Part shown: positions 42,244 to 51,320 of the stretch, in pieces | Position numbering within the stretch: position 1 is the first letter of the stretch | How the letters are laid out: each line of letters opens with the position of its first letter | Assembly: GCF_009735625.1 (NCBI RefSeq) | Contig: NZ_CP046244.1 | Span: forward strand, 496,001-560,000 | Source: Moorella glycerini | Lineage (GTDB): Bacteria; Bacillota; DSM-521; Neomoorellales; Neomoorellaceae | Direction: 5' to 3' | DNA: 64,000 nucleotides | Program-made: the position numbers and the translations under genes | The notes under the pieces: generated by a model | Told to the model about the DNA's origin: nothing | Databases searched by the model: none | The model's input: the letters and a program-made list of their open reading frames with translations, nothing else

Positions 42244-42349
42244 GCAGTTAAATTATATTTAACCGACGTCACCCCCTTTATTCCCCCCTTTCCCTCCGCT
42301 TCTACTCCGCTTTTGTGCCCAATTTCACAATTAAATATAATTTAACTGC
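42244..42349. repeat. 106-bp element with 19-bp perfect inverted ends
   Basis: GCAGTTAAATTATATTTAA (42244-42262) returns as its exact reverse complement at 42331-42349. The 68 bases between are C- and T-rich with two CTCCGCTT-like repeats. A related copy stands at 12232-12252. It may be a miniature mobile element or a paired operator. The following stretch 42350-42820 has a 71-codon frame (42371-42586) that I do not recognise, and nothing else I can support. Confidence 0.5.
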
Positions 42350-42822
42350 ACGCCACCATCTCCTACCTGCTTGTTAAAGGCAACCTGGCAGCTCTCCTGG
42401 TGCTTGAAAAAAATCTTCCTGGGATGTACGGTGCCAATTCCTGCAGGATTTTTCCTCCTGGACCTCGCGGAACTAGTGGCCATGGCACTAGGCATTCCTA
42501 CTGTTGATCAGACTCCCACTGTGCTGGCCTACATGCAAGAGATTGCCAGGCAAATGGCGGATAGCAGGATGGTTAAGGCCGGGTAAACCGGCGGTACTCC
42601 CAAATGAATTGTTAACCATAAACCTCCCGATCTCTAAAACAACCAGGACCGCTGGCCACTCCCACGCTCCCGAGTCTGCTGCCACAGCAGAACCCAAGGG
42701 CTAGCTGGCATCTATAATAAAGAAAGCCTTACATGGCAACTTTTAATCCGGCTTTATTTACGGGCCTGTCCTTTGCAACTTTTTATAGCCTGGGGTCATA
42801 AGCCACATCAGGAAACTGGTGG

Positions 42823-42851
42823 GCAGGATAAAAATGATTCTGGTAGAATTT
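42823..42851 (+). promoter_or_regulatory. SigH-type promoter of a small peptide gene
   Basis: GCAGGATAA (42823-42831), 11 bases, GTAGAATTT (42843-42851). This is the only plus-strand member of the set. A Shine-Dalgarno site, an 18-codon frame and a terminator follow within 175 bases. Confidence 0.65.
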
Positions 42852-42884
42852 TATTTATAGACTTAAGTAGAGGAGGGATCAAAA

Positions 42885-42941
42885 TTGACTAGGAAGCGCT
42901 GGATGCTGAGGGCAGTCGCCCACTGCAAAGAAGGCTGCTGA
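42885..42941 (+). CDS. 18-residue Cys-containing peptide
   Basis: The frame TTG to TGA encodes MTRKRWMLRAVAHCKEGC. An excellent AGGAGGGA lies six bases upstream, a SigH-type promoter 33 bases before that, and a strong terminator at 42995-43024, so the unit is complete and very short. The peptide has a basic N-terminus and two cysteines, one of them the last residue. In Bacillus several Phr signalling peptides are made from SigH promoters; this peptide has no visible export signal, and no modifying or export gene is next to it. Function unknown; an internal ATG at codon 7 is an alternative start. Confidence 0.5.
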   Translation: MTRKRWMLRAVAHCKEGC

Positions 42942-42994
42942 ATTTAGTCCCAGGCATGACGTTAAACTGCCCATATGTTTGTTCCTCACCATCG

Positions 42995-43024
42995 GCCTTC
43001 TCCTTTAGAAGGAGAAGGCTTTTT
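42995..43024 (+). terminator. Terminator of the small peptide unit
   Basis: GCCTTCTCC and GGAGAAGGC form a perfect 9-bp stem with a 7-base loop, followed by TTTTT. Confidence 0.92.
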
Positions 43025-43272
43025 AAATATATTTGGTTAAAACGAGCAGAAAATAATTTTGTAGTTTTTGTGAAGTTCATTGACACTAAATGAACATCAA
43101 AATAAAATGGAGATAAAAATACGGGTGGGGGGTAGAAAAAATCTTGTTTAGGACACTAGCCCGGAAAACGACCATTGTCTCTCTCATAAATGGTTCACCC
43201 GTTTATAAAATTGGCAGAAAAAGGGAAATGTAGAATAAAAGTAGTTGATAATTACTTACCCGGGGGTGAAAG

Positions 43273-45849
43273 ATGGTGCCTGCCAGCGAAAAAAGCAGCC
43301 TGGCCCAGGTAAATTTGCCCGTTATGGGCATGAGTTGCGCGGCCTGCGTCACCAGGGTGGAAAAGGCTTTGAAAAATATGGCGGGCGTAAAGGACGCCCG
43401 CGTCAACCTGGTTGCCGGGAAGGCTACCGTGGAATATTTCCCGGACCAGGTCAGCGTGCCCCAAATGGCCAAGACCATCCAGGCGATCGGCTATGAGGTA
43501 CCGGAAGAGGAAGTTCTCCTGACGGTAAGAGGGATGAGTTGTGCTGCCTGTGTGGCCAGGGTGGAAAAAGCCGTTAAAGCCCTGCCCGGCGTAACTTCGG
43601 TAGTAGTGAACCTGCCGGCAGAATCGGCCAGAGTACGGTTCTACCCCGGGGCCGTGGACAAGGCACGCATTAAAAAGGAAATCAATGCCCTGGGCTATGA
43701 GGCTACGGAAAAGCTGACCGGTAAGGCAGCCCTGGACCAGGAGAAAGAGGCCCGGGAGCGGGAGATCCGGTACCAGCGCCGCAATATGTGGATTGCCTGG
43801 CCCCTGGCAGCCCTGGTGATGCTTGGCATGTTCCGCGATGTATGGATTTTCCCCTACTTTGTACCGGAATGGCTGGGGAACGTGTATGTGCTGTGGGCTT
43901 TAACCACACCGGTCACCTTTATCCCCGGCTGGCAGTTTTTCGTCCACAGCTGGAACGGCCTTAAACGCGGAACTACCGATATGAACCTCCTCTATGCGAC
44001 GGGTATTGGTGCAGCCTACATTATCGCCACCATCAACACCCTGTGGCCGGAAGCCGGTTTCGGCGGGCGCGGGGCTACCTTCTTCGAGTCTGCCGCCCTG
44101 TTAACCGCCTTTATCGTCCTGGGCCGTTACCTGGAGGCTATTACCCGCGGCCGTACTTCCGAGGCCATCCGCAAGCTCATGAGCCTGCAGGCCAAAACCG
44201 CCCGGGTTATCCGGGACGGCCGGGAGATGGAGATTGCTGCCGATGAAGTTGAGGCAGGGGACATTGTGGTGGTCCGCCCCGGCGAAAGCATCCCGGTGGA
44301 CGGGGAAGTTATCGAGGGTTATTCGGCCGTAGATGAATCCATGCTTACCGGCGAGAGCATTCCGGTGGAAAAACGTCCCGGAGCCCAGGTGGTAGGGGCG
44401 ACCATCAACAAAACCGGTTCCTTCAAGTTCCGGGCCACCCGGGTGGGGAGCGAAACGGCTTTAGCCCAGATTATCAAGATGGTAGAGGAGGCCCAGGCTT
44501 CCAGGGCTCCCATTCAAAAACTGGCCGACTTCGTGGCCGGCCACTTCATCGCCGGCGTCCACGTCCTGGCCCTGGTCGTCTTCCTCTTCTGGTTCTTTAT
44601 TGGCTACGATGCCTTTTTCCGGCCTGACAGCCACTTTATCCTTTCACCCTACAGCCTGGCCGGGGTGAGTGTCTTTGGCTTCGCCCTCCTGTTATCGGTA
44701 ACCACCCTGGTCATTTCCTGTCCCTGTGCCCTGGGCCTGGCCACTCCCAGTGCAGTCATGGCCGGGACAGGCAAGGGAGCCGAGAATGGTATCCTCTTTA
44801 AAGGCGCCGATGCGGTGGAGGCGAGCAGCAAGCTCAATGCCATTGTCTTTGATAAAACGGGAACCCTGACCAGAGGCGAACCCTCGGTCACCGATGTGAT
44901 TGCCGCTCCGGGTTTTGAGCAAAAAGAAATCCTGCGGCTGGCCGCCATGGCGGAAAAAACCTCCGAGCATCCCCTGGGCGAGGCTATTGTCCGCAACGCC
45001 AGGGAAGAAGGCTTAGGCTTAGAAGAAGTAGAGGATTTTGAGGCCATGCCGGGCCATGGTGTCCGGGCCATCTACCAGGGTCAGGAAATCCTGCTGGGCA
45101 ACCGCCGGCTGATGCAGCAGCGAAACATCGCCATCGGCGACCTGGCCGGGCAGATGGAGAAGCTCGAAGAAGAAGGCAAAACCGCCATGTTGATGGCGGT
45201 GGACGGCAGGGCCGCCGGCATCATCGCCGTGGCCGACACTTTAAAAGAGCACGTAAAGGTTGCCATCGAACGCCTGCACAGGATGGATATCCAGGTGGCC
45301 ATGATCACCGGTGATAACCGGCGGACGGCTGCGGCCATTGCCCGCCAGGTCGGTATCAAGACCGTCCTGGCCGAGGTGCTGCCCCAGGATAAAGCCGAAG
45401 AAGTAAAGAAGCTCCAGGCCCGCGGCCTCAAAGTAGCCATGGTGGGTGACGGCATCAACGACGCCCCGGCCCTGGCCCAGGCCGATGTGGGCATTGCCAT
45501 CGGCTCCGGTACCGACGTGGCCAAGGAGACAGGGGACATTATCCTCATTAAGGACGACATTCGCGATGTGGTGGGGGCCATTGAGATCGGCCGCGCCACC
45601 ATGCGCAAGATCAAAGAGAACCTGGTCTGGGCCTTCCTGTATAATACCCTTGGTATTCCCATTGCCGCCGGCATCCTCTACCCCTTCACCGGGCTGATTG
45701 TCAGTCCCGAACTGGCCGCCTTCTTCATGGCATTGAGTTCTGTCTCTGTGACCATGAATACCCTCACCCTCAAACGCTTCCAGCCCTCCCTCCGCCAGGA
45801 GCGGGATGAGGCTGCACCCAAGGGGCGACCGGCGCCCCATGCCGGTTAA
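43273..45849 (+). CDS. copA: Copper-translocating P-type ATPase
   Basis: 858 residues. Two heavy-metal-binding domains lie at the N-terminus (CAAC at residues 22-25 and 90-93). Then come eight expected membrane segments, the actuator motif TGES, the ion-channel CPC in [15 protein letters not shown], the phosphorylated Asp in [12 protein letters not shown], and the HP motif SEHPLGEA that marks copper pumps. The hinge [10 protein letters not shown] is intact. ATG 43273 follows GGGGGTGAAAG. It exports Cu(I) from the cytoplasm. No copper-sensing repressor or chaperone is adjacent; the 250-base upstream gap shows no clear operator. Confidence 0.96.
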   Translation: MVPASEKSSLAQVNLPVMGMSCAACVTRVEKALKNMAGVKDARVNLVAGKATVEYFPDQVSVPQMAKTIQAIGYEVPEEEVLLTVRGMSCAACVARVEKAVKALPGVTSVVVNLPAESARVRFYPGAVDKARIKKEINALGYEATEKLTGKAALDQEKEAREREIRYQRRNMWIAWPLAALVMLGMFRDVWIFPYFVPEWLGNVYVLWALTTPVTFIPGWQFFVHSWNGLKRGTTDMNLLYATGIGAAYIIATINTLWPEAGFGGRGATFFESAALLTAFIVLGRYLEAITRGRTSEAIRKLMSLQAKTARVIRDGREMEIAADEVEAGDIVVVRPGESIPVDGEVIEGYSAVDESMLTGESIPVEKRPGAQVVGATINKTGSFKFRATRVGSETALAQIIKMVEEAQASRAPIQKLADFVAGHFIAGVHVLALVVFLFWFFIGYDAFFRPDSHFILSPYSLAGVSVFGFALLLSVTTLVISCPCALGLATPSAVMAGTGKGAENGILFKGADAVEASSKLNAIVFDKTGTLTRGEPSVTDVIAAPGFEQKEILRLAAMAEKTSEHPLGEAIVRNAREEGLGLEEVEDFEAMPGHGVRAIYQGQEILLGNRRLMQQRNIAIGDLAGQMEKLEEEGKTAMLMAVDGRAAGIIAVADTLKEHVKVAIERLHRMDIQVAMITGDNRRTAAAIARQVGIKTVLAEVLPQDKAEEVKKLQARGLKVAMVGDGINDAPALAQADVGIAIGSGTDVAKETGDIILIKDDIRDVVGAIEIGRATMRKIKENLVWAFLYNTLGIPIAAGILYPFTGLIVSPELAAFFMALSSVSVTMNTLTLKRFQPSLRQERDEAAPKGRPAPHAG

Positions 45850-45963
45850 TTTTCATCCCCGACGTAGAGCGTTTGCAAATGGAGGGGGAGCTTGGAGGTG
45901 AGAGTGGGGATAACAGTGAACAGGGAAGATCCCTGAAAAAATTATTTTATTATGAGGTGAGAT

Positions 45964-46209
45964 ATGATGACGGAGCTCGAAACACAAGCCGCCCGGCGGG
46001 CCGGGATAATCTATACCGGTATTTCCCTGGGGATGACCCTCTTTTTCCTGGCCCTTACCTTCCTGACGGGAAAAAGCTATACCCCGGTGGCCCGGGCTGG
46101 CGGCGCCGTCTGGGTATTTATCCTGACGATGATCGTGACTATGCCCATAGTAATCCCGACGGTAAAGAATAAAGTAATGGGATATGGGATAAAAAGTAAA
46201 GAAAGGTGA
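45964..46209 (+). CDS. Small membrane protein, two helices
   Basis: 81 residues with two hydrophobic segments (about 15-35 and 47-66) and a basic C-terminus. Not recognised. GAGGTGAGAT precedes the double ATG. It lies 114 bases behind copA on the same strand and could be part of that transcript. A terminator follows at 46331-46364 within the left direct repeat of the IS. The sequence between (46210-46283) contains short peptide-like frames without clear start. Confidence 0.55.
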   Translation: MMTELETQAARRAGIIYTGISLGMTLFFLALTFLTGKSYTPVARAGGAVWVFILTMIVTMPIVIPTVKNKVMGYGIKSKER

Positions 46210-46283
46210 GGTGACCATTACCATACAGGAAGTAATTGAAAACAAGCCATAATAGTAAAGGGTGAATTCGCAAAAAATCTTCA

Positions 46284-46364
46284 AGGGTTGCCGGAACAGT
46301 ATGTGCTCCGGTACCACATTAAGTACAAATAAGGCTGTTCCCCATTGTGAGGTAACAGCCTTTT
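46284..46364 (+). repeat. Left 81-bp direct repeat flanking the IS
   Basis: The 81 bases from AGGGTTGCCGG to CAGCCTTTT are identical to 48251-48331. They lie directly outside both ends of the insertion sequence and are therefore a long target-site duplication. They include a terminator hairpin (AAGGCTGTT/AACAGCCTT, 46331-46364). Confidence 0.9.
46331..46364 (+). terminator. Terminator inside the left direct repeat
   Basis: AAGGCTGTT (46331-46339) pairs with AACAGCCTT (46354-46362), followed by T. It would end transcription from copA and the small membrane gene. The IS begins right after its T-run. Confidence 0.8.
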
Positions 46365-48250
46365 CCTGAGTTTATCAGTTGCGACATTTTACTGATTCAA
46401 GAACCCAGATAAAATCTAGCTTTGGGCGTTAAAAATAGCCCAAAAAGCGAAAAACGTAGTGGCAACTAATATTGTGAAATACCAAATATTATCTAGACAA
46501 TAGGCAATGTTAGTGGTATCATTTAAGCATGTTCATCAAAATAACTAAAACCAAAAACCACCAGTACGTCCAGCTAGTCCAATCTTACCGGGAAAATGGA
46601 GCTGTTAAACACAAGGTCCTCCTCAATCTCGGTCGCCTGGACGAGATTGAAAACAACCCCAGCTTTCAAAGACTTGGTAAGCGCCTCTTAGAATTGTCCA
46701 AGGCCAGGGAGGTGACCAGTTTAGCCAGCTTTTCCGAGGCGCAGATCAAGAACTGGGGCTATGTGGTCTACCAGAAGATCTGGAACCAATTTGAGCTACC
46801 CAAACTTTTAAAGAAGATCAGTGCCAAACGTAAGGTACAATTCGAATTAAGCGACGCCAGTTTTCTTATGGCTATCCAGCACCTCCTTGAACCCAGGAGT
46901 AAATTAGGTACCTACAACTACCAGCACCGTTATGCCAGTTTACCCGACGTAGCCTTAAACCACCTCTACCGCTCCTTGGATTTACTCTGCGAGTATAAAG
47001 AGTTGTTGGAGGAGGAGATGTTCCAAAAGAACCGCCACCTTTTTAACATGCAGGTGGATGTGGTTTTTTATGATGTAACGACCTTTTCCTTTGCCAGCGT
47101 CGAAGCCGACACTTTACGCGATTTCGGCTTCAGTAAAGACGGTAAGTTCAACGAAGTCCAGGTGGTATTGGGCCTGCTTATTGATTGCGAGGGGCGGCCC
47201 ATTGGCTATGAGCTTTTCCCCGGCAATACCTTTGACGGCAAGACCCTGGAGACGGCCTTAGAAAAGCTGGAAAAACGTTTTGGCCTGCGCCGGGTGATCA
47301 TCGTCGCCGACCGGGGGATCAACAGCAAGCTTAACTTAAAACGCATAGTGGAACGGGGCTACAGCTACATCTTTGCCGCCCGCATCAAGAGCATGAAAAA
47401 AGAGATTACCGATATGATATTGGACGAAAATGGCTACCAGGAGATAAAGGACGATGAAGGAGAAGTCCTTCGCTACAAGGTTATCGAGTACATAAACGAA
47501 TTCACCGCTGAAGGGAAAAAATACAAATTACCCGAAAAACTGATCGTCACCTACTCCAGCCGGCGGGCGGAAAAAGACCGGGCCGACCGGGAAAGGTTAA
47601 TCGAGAAAGCCCAAACCCTTTTAGAAAGCAAGGCCAAAATCCAGGCCAGCAACAAACGTGGCGGCAAGAAATACCTCAAAGAAATAGACTGTACGGGCAC
47701 GTGGATACTGGACGAAGAAGCCATTGCCCGGGACAAACAATTTGACGGCTACTACGGCATCCAGACCAGCGAGAAAGAAATGAGTGCCAAAGACATCCTG
47801 GATGCTTACCATAACCTGTGGCGGATTGAAGAATCTTTTCGCGTCATGAAAAGCACCCTGAAAGTCCGGCCGGTTTTTCACTGGACCGAAAGGCGGATTA
47901 AAGGACACTTTGTAATTTGCTTCCTCGCCTTTCTTCTCGAACGCACTCTGGAATTCAAGCTCCGGCAAGCGGTGGAAAATGCCTCGCCGGCAGAAATCCG
48001 GGAAGCGTTAAACTCCCTCAACTTTGCCGAGGTAGAGATCAAAGGAGAGGTGTTCTTTATCAAGACCCAGAGTACAGAGTTGAGCAAAAAGATCCTGCGC
48101 CTAATGCGGATTGCACCGCCGGGAAACATTACCCGTGTAGAGGAGTTTGCTGCCCGCTGGCAGGACCGGTTGTAGTGGCAAAATGCGCGTCTTGTTTTCT
48201 ATTTTTCTAGGTTTTATGCGGGTTCTAGGGATTCAACTGATAAAGTCAGG
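46365..48250 (+). mobile_element. IS1634-type insertion sequence
   Basis: 1886 bp. The ends read CCTGAGTTTATCAGTTG on the left and, inverted, CCTGACTTTATCAGTTG on the right. One transposase gene is present and intact. It is flanked by an 81-bp direct repeat; long and variable target duplications were described for IS1634 of Mycoplasma. Confidence 0.9.
46529..48175 (+). CDS. IS1634-type (IS4-like) transposase
   Basis: 548 residues. The N-terminus is the small domain common to the group (FIKITKTKNHQYVQLVQSYRENG). DDE residues are seen in VDVVFYDVTTFSF, RVIIVADRGINSK and, near the C-terminus, DAYHNLWRIEESFRVMKSTLKVRPVFHW with the YREK-like Glu. ATG 46529 follows a poor ribosome-binding site, as often in such elements. 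No frameshift is seen. Confidence 0.93.
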   Translation: MFIKITKTKNHQYVQLVQSYRENGAVKHKVLLNLGRLDEIENNPSFQRLGKRLLELSKAREVTSLASFSEAQIKNWGYVVYQKIWNQFELPKLLKKISAKRKVQFELSDASFLMAIQHLLEPRSKLGTYNYQHRYASLPDVALNHLYRSLDLLCEYKELLEEEMFQKNRHLFNMQVDVVFYDVTTFSFASVEADTLRDFGFSKDGKFNEVQVVLGLLIDCEGRPIGYELFPGNTFDGKTLETALEKLEKRFGLRRVIIVADRGINSKLNLKRIVERGYSYIFAARIKSMKKEITDMILDENGYQEIKDDEGEVLRYKVIEYINEFTAEGKKYKLPEKLIVTYSSRRAEKDRADRERLIEKAQTLLESKAKIQASNKRGGKKYLKEIDCTGTWILDEEAIARDKQFDGYYGIQTSEKEMSAKDILDAYHNLWRIEESFRVMKSTLKVRPVFHWTERRIKGHFVICFLAFLLERTLEFKLRQAVENASPAEIREALNSLNFAEVEIKGEVFFIKTQSTELSKKILRLMRIAPPGNITRVEEFAARWQDRL

Positions 48251-48331
48251 AGGGTTGCCGGAACAGTATGTGCTCCGGTACCACATTAAGTACAAATAAG
48301 GCTGTTCCCCATTGTGAGGTAACAGCCTTTT
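48251..48331 (+). repeat. Right 81-bp direct repeat flanking the IS
   Basis: Identical to 46284-46364. It carries the second copy of the terminator (48298-48332), now followed by the native TTTTTCTTTTGGG, which marks this as the original downstream side. Confidence 0.9.
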
Positions 48332-48420
48332 TCTTTTGGGTGTTGTTATGGTCGTCCTAAATAGGATAAAATAGGTAGGGAATACCATGAAACACAGAAA
48401 TCTTGGAGGTCAAAGGGGTT

Positions 48421-49323
48421 ATGAGCCTACTGGAAACGACTGGCCGGGCGGGAACCATAGCATCCCGTTATTTCTGGCGCTACCTGTTTTTAAGCCTGCG
48501 GCCGAAACAATGGACCAAAAACGCCTTCGTCTTTGCCGCCATCCTTTTCTCCCGCCACGTGCTGGATATCCCCCTGCTGGTACGCACTGTCCAGGTGTTT
48601 GTTATCTTCTGCCTTCTCTCCGGCGGCACTTACTTGATCAACGATCTGGTTGACCGGGAAAGAGATCGCTGCCATCCCCGCAAAAAGCATCGCCCTATTG
48701 CCGCCGGCCTGCTGCCTCCCCTGCCGGCAGCTGCGGCAGCAGCTGTCATCCTGGCCGGCAGCCTTACCTGGGCTTTTGCCTTAAGCTGGCAGGTGGGCCT
48801 TATAAGCCTTACCTATACCCTCCAGACCCTGGCCTATTCCTTTTATTTAAAGCAAATGGTCCTCATTGATGTCTTTATCGTCGCCCTGGGTTTTGTCCTG
48901 CGGGTAGTGGCCGGCGCGGTGGCCATCATGGTACCGGTTTCGGCCTGGTTGCTCATTGCCGTTATCCTCCTGGCTCTTTTCCTGGCTTTATGTAAACGCC
49001 GCCACGAATTGGTCCTCCTCGACAACGCTACTGCCCACCGGGGAATCCTGGCCGAGTATTCCCTGGGGCTTTTGGACCAATTGATTGCTACTGTAACTTC
49101 TGCTACCGTCGTCGTCTATGCCATTTACACCTTTATCGGCGCCGCCCGGCCCCAGTTGATGTATACCGTTCCCCTGGTGCTCTTTGGCATTTGCCGCTAC
49201 CTGTACCTGACCTACCGCTGCCAGGGCGGCGGCGAGCCGGAAAGCCTGGTTCTCAAGGATAAACCCCTGGCAGCCACCATCCTCCTCTGGGCGGCCAGTT
49301 GTTTTGTCATCCTGTACTGGTAA
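48421..49323 (+). CDS. UbiA-family prenyltransferase
   Basis: 300 residues with about eight hydrophobic segments. The first Asp-rich motif is NDLVDRERDRCHPRKKHRP, exactly the pattern of decaprenyl-phosphate phosphoribose synthases (NDxxDxxxDxxHPxKxxRP), and the N-terminus LSLRPKQWTKN also fits that subgroup. It probably transfers a group onto polyprenyl phosphate in the membrane to make a lipid-linked sugar donor. ATG 48421 is preferred, with GGAGG and AAAGGGG upstream; a TTG at 48403 overlaps that site. The membrane glycosyltransferase-like gene 45 bases downstream probably uses its product. Confidence 0.88.
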   Translation: MSLLETTGRAGTIASRYFWRYLFLSLRPKQWTKNAFVFAAILFSRHVLDIPLLVRTVQVFVIFCLLSGGTYLINDLVDRERDRCHPRKKHRPIAAGLLPPLPAAAAAAVILAGSLTWAFALSWQVGLISLTYTLQTLAYSFYLKQMVLIDVFIVALGFVLRVVAGAVAIMVPVSAWLLIAVILLALFLALCKRRHELVLLDNATAHRGILAEYSLGLLDQLIATVTSATVVVYAIYTFIGAARPQLMYTVPLVLFGICRYLYLTYRCQGGGEPESLVLKDKPLAATILLWAASCFVILYW

Positions 49324-49368
49324 AATGACATGCGCACGTAAAACTCTCCGGTATAAGCGTGAGTTAGC

Positions 49369-51213
49369 ATGGGGGCTGGTTGTTTGTCCTGGCTGGTTTT
49401 TGCCGGCGGCAATTTAATAGTTCTCCTGACGGCCTATTTTTTGACGCGGCGGCGGGGGCTGGCCCCCGCTGAAAAGTTCCTGGCCATCTTCGCCGTGGCG
49501 ACGGGGCAAATTGTCTTCACCATGCTCCTGGCCGGGACCGTATTACGCCTGACAATTACTACCCTGCTGGTATTAAATTTAATTTTGCTGGCTGCGGCTA
49601 TCCTGCTGGGGCACCTCTTTCCCGGTCCCAACCGGGCACCAGTTACCCGGCCTGATGTCAGCTGGCGCCATAATTTCTGGGCCAGGCTTTTACTGTTCCT
49701 GGCCTTACTGGAAACGGCGTGGCTGATCTTCCTGGGATACCTGTTTCCGCCCTATGCCTGGGACAGCCTCTACTACCACCTGACGGCAGTCGCCACCTGG
49801 CTACAGAGCGGCCGGATCGTTTTAAGCCCCTATACCCTCTGGGCTAACGTCTACCCCATGAACACCGAACTCATTTTTGCCTGGAATATGTTGTTTTCAG
49901 GCAGCGACCTGCTGGTCGACCTGACCCAGCTACCCTTCGCCCTGGCCGGGGGCCTGGCCGTCTATGCCCTGGGTCGCGAAACGGGTTTGCAGCAGGCCAA
50001 TAGCGCCGTAGCAGCCTGCCTTTTTTTCCTGACGCCCATTGTCCTGGTGCAGAGCAAGACCTGCTATGTGGATGTCGCCTTTGCGGCCATGTTCCTGGCG
50101 GCCTTTTACTTTGCTTACCGCTATTACCACTGCCCGCGGCGCGTCTATTTACTCCTGGCCGCCCTGGCCAGCGGCCTGATCTTCGGGATGAAGGCTTCGG
50201 CCGCCCCTTATGTGGCTACAGTTTTTCTCTTAATCATCGCCGGTAACTGGATGGCCAGGCGGGCAACTAACCACCCTTTCAGGCAATCCCTGCTCCCTTC
50301 CCTGGTTATCTTGAGCGGAGCCCTGCTCCTGTGGGGCAGTTTCTGGTACCTGCGCAACTGGCTGGCTTACGGCAACCCCCTTTTCCCTTTTACGTTTAAA
50401 GTTCTGGGATATACCCTCTGGTCAGGCCAGGGCAGCGTGGCCGATCTGGTCATGGTCAAAAATATGCCCCCGGAACTGGCAGGCCTGCCGGCCTGGCAGC
50501 AGTTATTGCGCTCCTGGCAGGAAACCAGCGGTCCCTATACCTTCGACCAGCGCCTGGGTGGATTCGGCCCCCAGTGGCTCTACCTGGAGCTGCCGGCCCT
50601 GGCCGTAACCTTTATCCTGGCCCTGGCCCGGGGTCACCGGCGCCTCCTGCTCCTCCTCCTGCCCCTGGTCCTGCTTTTCTGGCTGCAGCCATCCAACTGG
50701 TGGACCCGCTATACCATCTTCATTGTCGCCGCCGGGACTTTAAGCCTGGCTTACCTGGAGGAAAGGCTACCAGGTTTCTGGGCGCGGCCTTTGCGAGCCG
50801 CTACCCTGGCCCTGGTCATCATCTCCCTGGCCGGTAGTTTAACCCACGGTTACTTCACGCCCCAGGTAATCGGCCGCTTCCTGGCCCTGCCCCCGGAGCA
50901 GCGTACCTTTTTCCAGCTAACGCCCTGGGGTGATGAGTTAGCCTGGGTTGCCCGGGTGCCTCCTGGTTCGCGCATTGCCTTTACGGAAACAGCCTTCCCC
51001 TACCTGCTCTTTGGCCCCCGCCTGGAAAACCGGGTCTACCGCGTCATTGCCACCTCAGAAGAAGATATGCTCCGCCAATTGCGCGAGAATAACAGCCAGT
51101 ATTTCCTGACGACCACTACTTCGGCCTATTACCACTGGGCCCAAAGGAATTCGCAAATCTTCCAGCCTTTCTTTAGTTATGGTGATTATGTTGCCTTCAA
51201 GGTGCTAAAATAA
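49369..51213 (+). CDS. GT-C-type multi-spanning membrane glycosyltransferase-like protein
   Basis: 614 residues with about 12 hydrophobic segments. After the second or third one comes an extracytoplasmic loop with FPPYAWDSLYYHLTAVATWLQSGRI; an Asp at this place is the catalytic base in ArnT/PMT-like enzymes that use polyprenyl-linked sugars. The segment WGSFWYLRNWLAYGNPLFPF is common in this group. The C-terminal 130 residues are soluble and outside. With the UbiA protein upstream it suggests lipid-linked pentose or similar transfer to a surface polymer. The acceptor is unknown. Confidence 0.75.
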   Translation: MGAGCLSWLVFAGGNLIVLLTAYFLTRRRGLAPAEKFLAIFAVATGQIVFTMLLAGTVLRLTITTLLVLNLILLAAAILLGHLFPGPNRAPVTRPDVSWRHNFWARLLLFLALLETAWLIFLGYLFPPYAWDSLYYHLTAVATWLQSGRIVLSPYTLWANVYPMNTELIFAWNMLFSGSDLLVDLTQLPFALAGGLAVYALGRETGLQQANSAVAACLFFLTPIVLVQSKTCYVDVAFAAMFLAAFYFAYRYYHCPRRVYLLLAALASGLIFGMKASAAPYVATVFLLIIAGNWMARRATNHPFRQSLLPSLVILSGALLLWGSFWYLRNWLAYGNPLFPFTFKVLGYTLWSGQGSVADLVMVKNMPPELAGLPAWQQLLRSWQETSGPYTFDQRLGGFGPQWLYLELPALAVTFILALARGHRRLLLLLLPLVLLFWLQPSNWWTRYTIFIVAAGTLSLAYLEERLPGFWARPLRAATLALVIISLAGSLTHGYFTPQVIGRFLALPPEQRTFFQLTPWGDELAWVARVPPGSRIAFTETAFPYLLFGPRLENRVYRVIATSEEDMLRQLRENNSQYFLTTTTSAYYHWAQRNSQIFQPFFSYGDYVAFKVLK

Positions 51214-51268
51214 GGTTTGCAATAGCCCCTTAAGCAGCCTCCTCAAGCAAACTAGCAACATAACACGC

Positions 51269-51298
51269 AAAAAAATGGCCGGGTGATGAAAACCCGGC
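51269..51298 (-). terminator. Terminator of the BMP lipoprotein gene 51321-52385
   Basis: GCCGGGT (51278-51284) pairs with ACCCGGC (51292-51298); the minus strand continues with ATTTTTTTG. Confidence 0.85.
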
Positions 51299-51320
51299 TC
51301 GCTTAATATTCTCTTCCGCC

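Noticed and set aside
42371-42586. 71-codon frame between the sulfur operon and the peptide gene
   Set aside because: No recognisable family, no good ribosome-binding site and atypical composition; kept only as a remark on the gap.
45873-46172. 99-codon frame overlapping the small membrane protein gene
   Set aside because: The sequence is low-complexity Arg/Gly/Pro typical of a shadow frame, and the overlapping frame has membrane helices and a ribosome-binding site.
46210-46330. Short frames GTG 46212 to TAA and the tail ending before the terminator, as a frameshifted small gene
   Set aside because: The two halves join only with an assumed frameshift, and the tail has no start codon; too little evidence to annotate.
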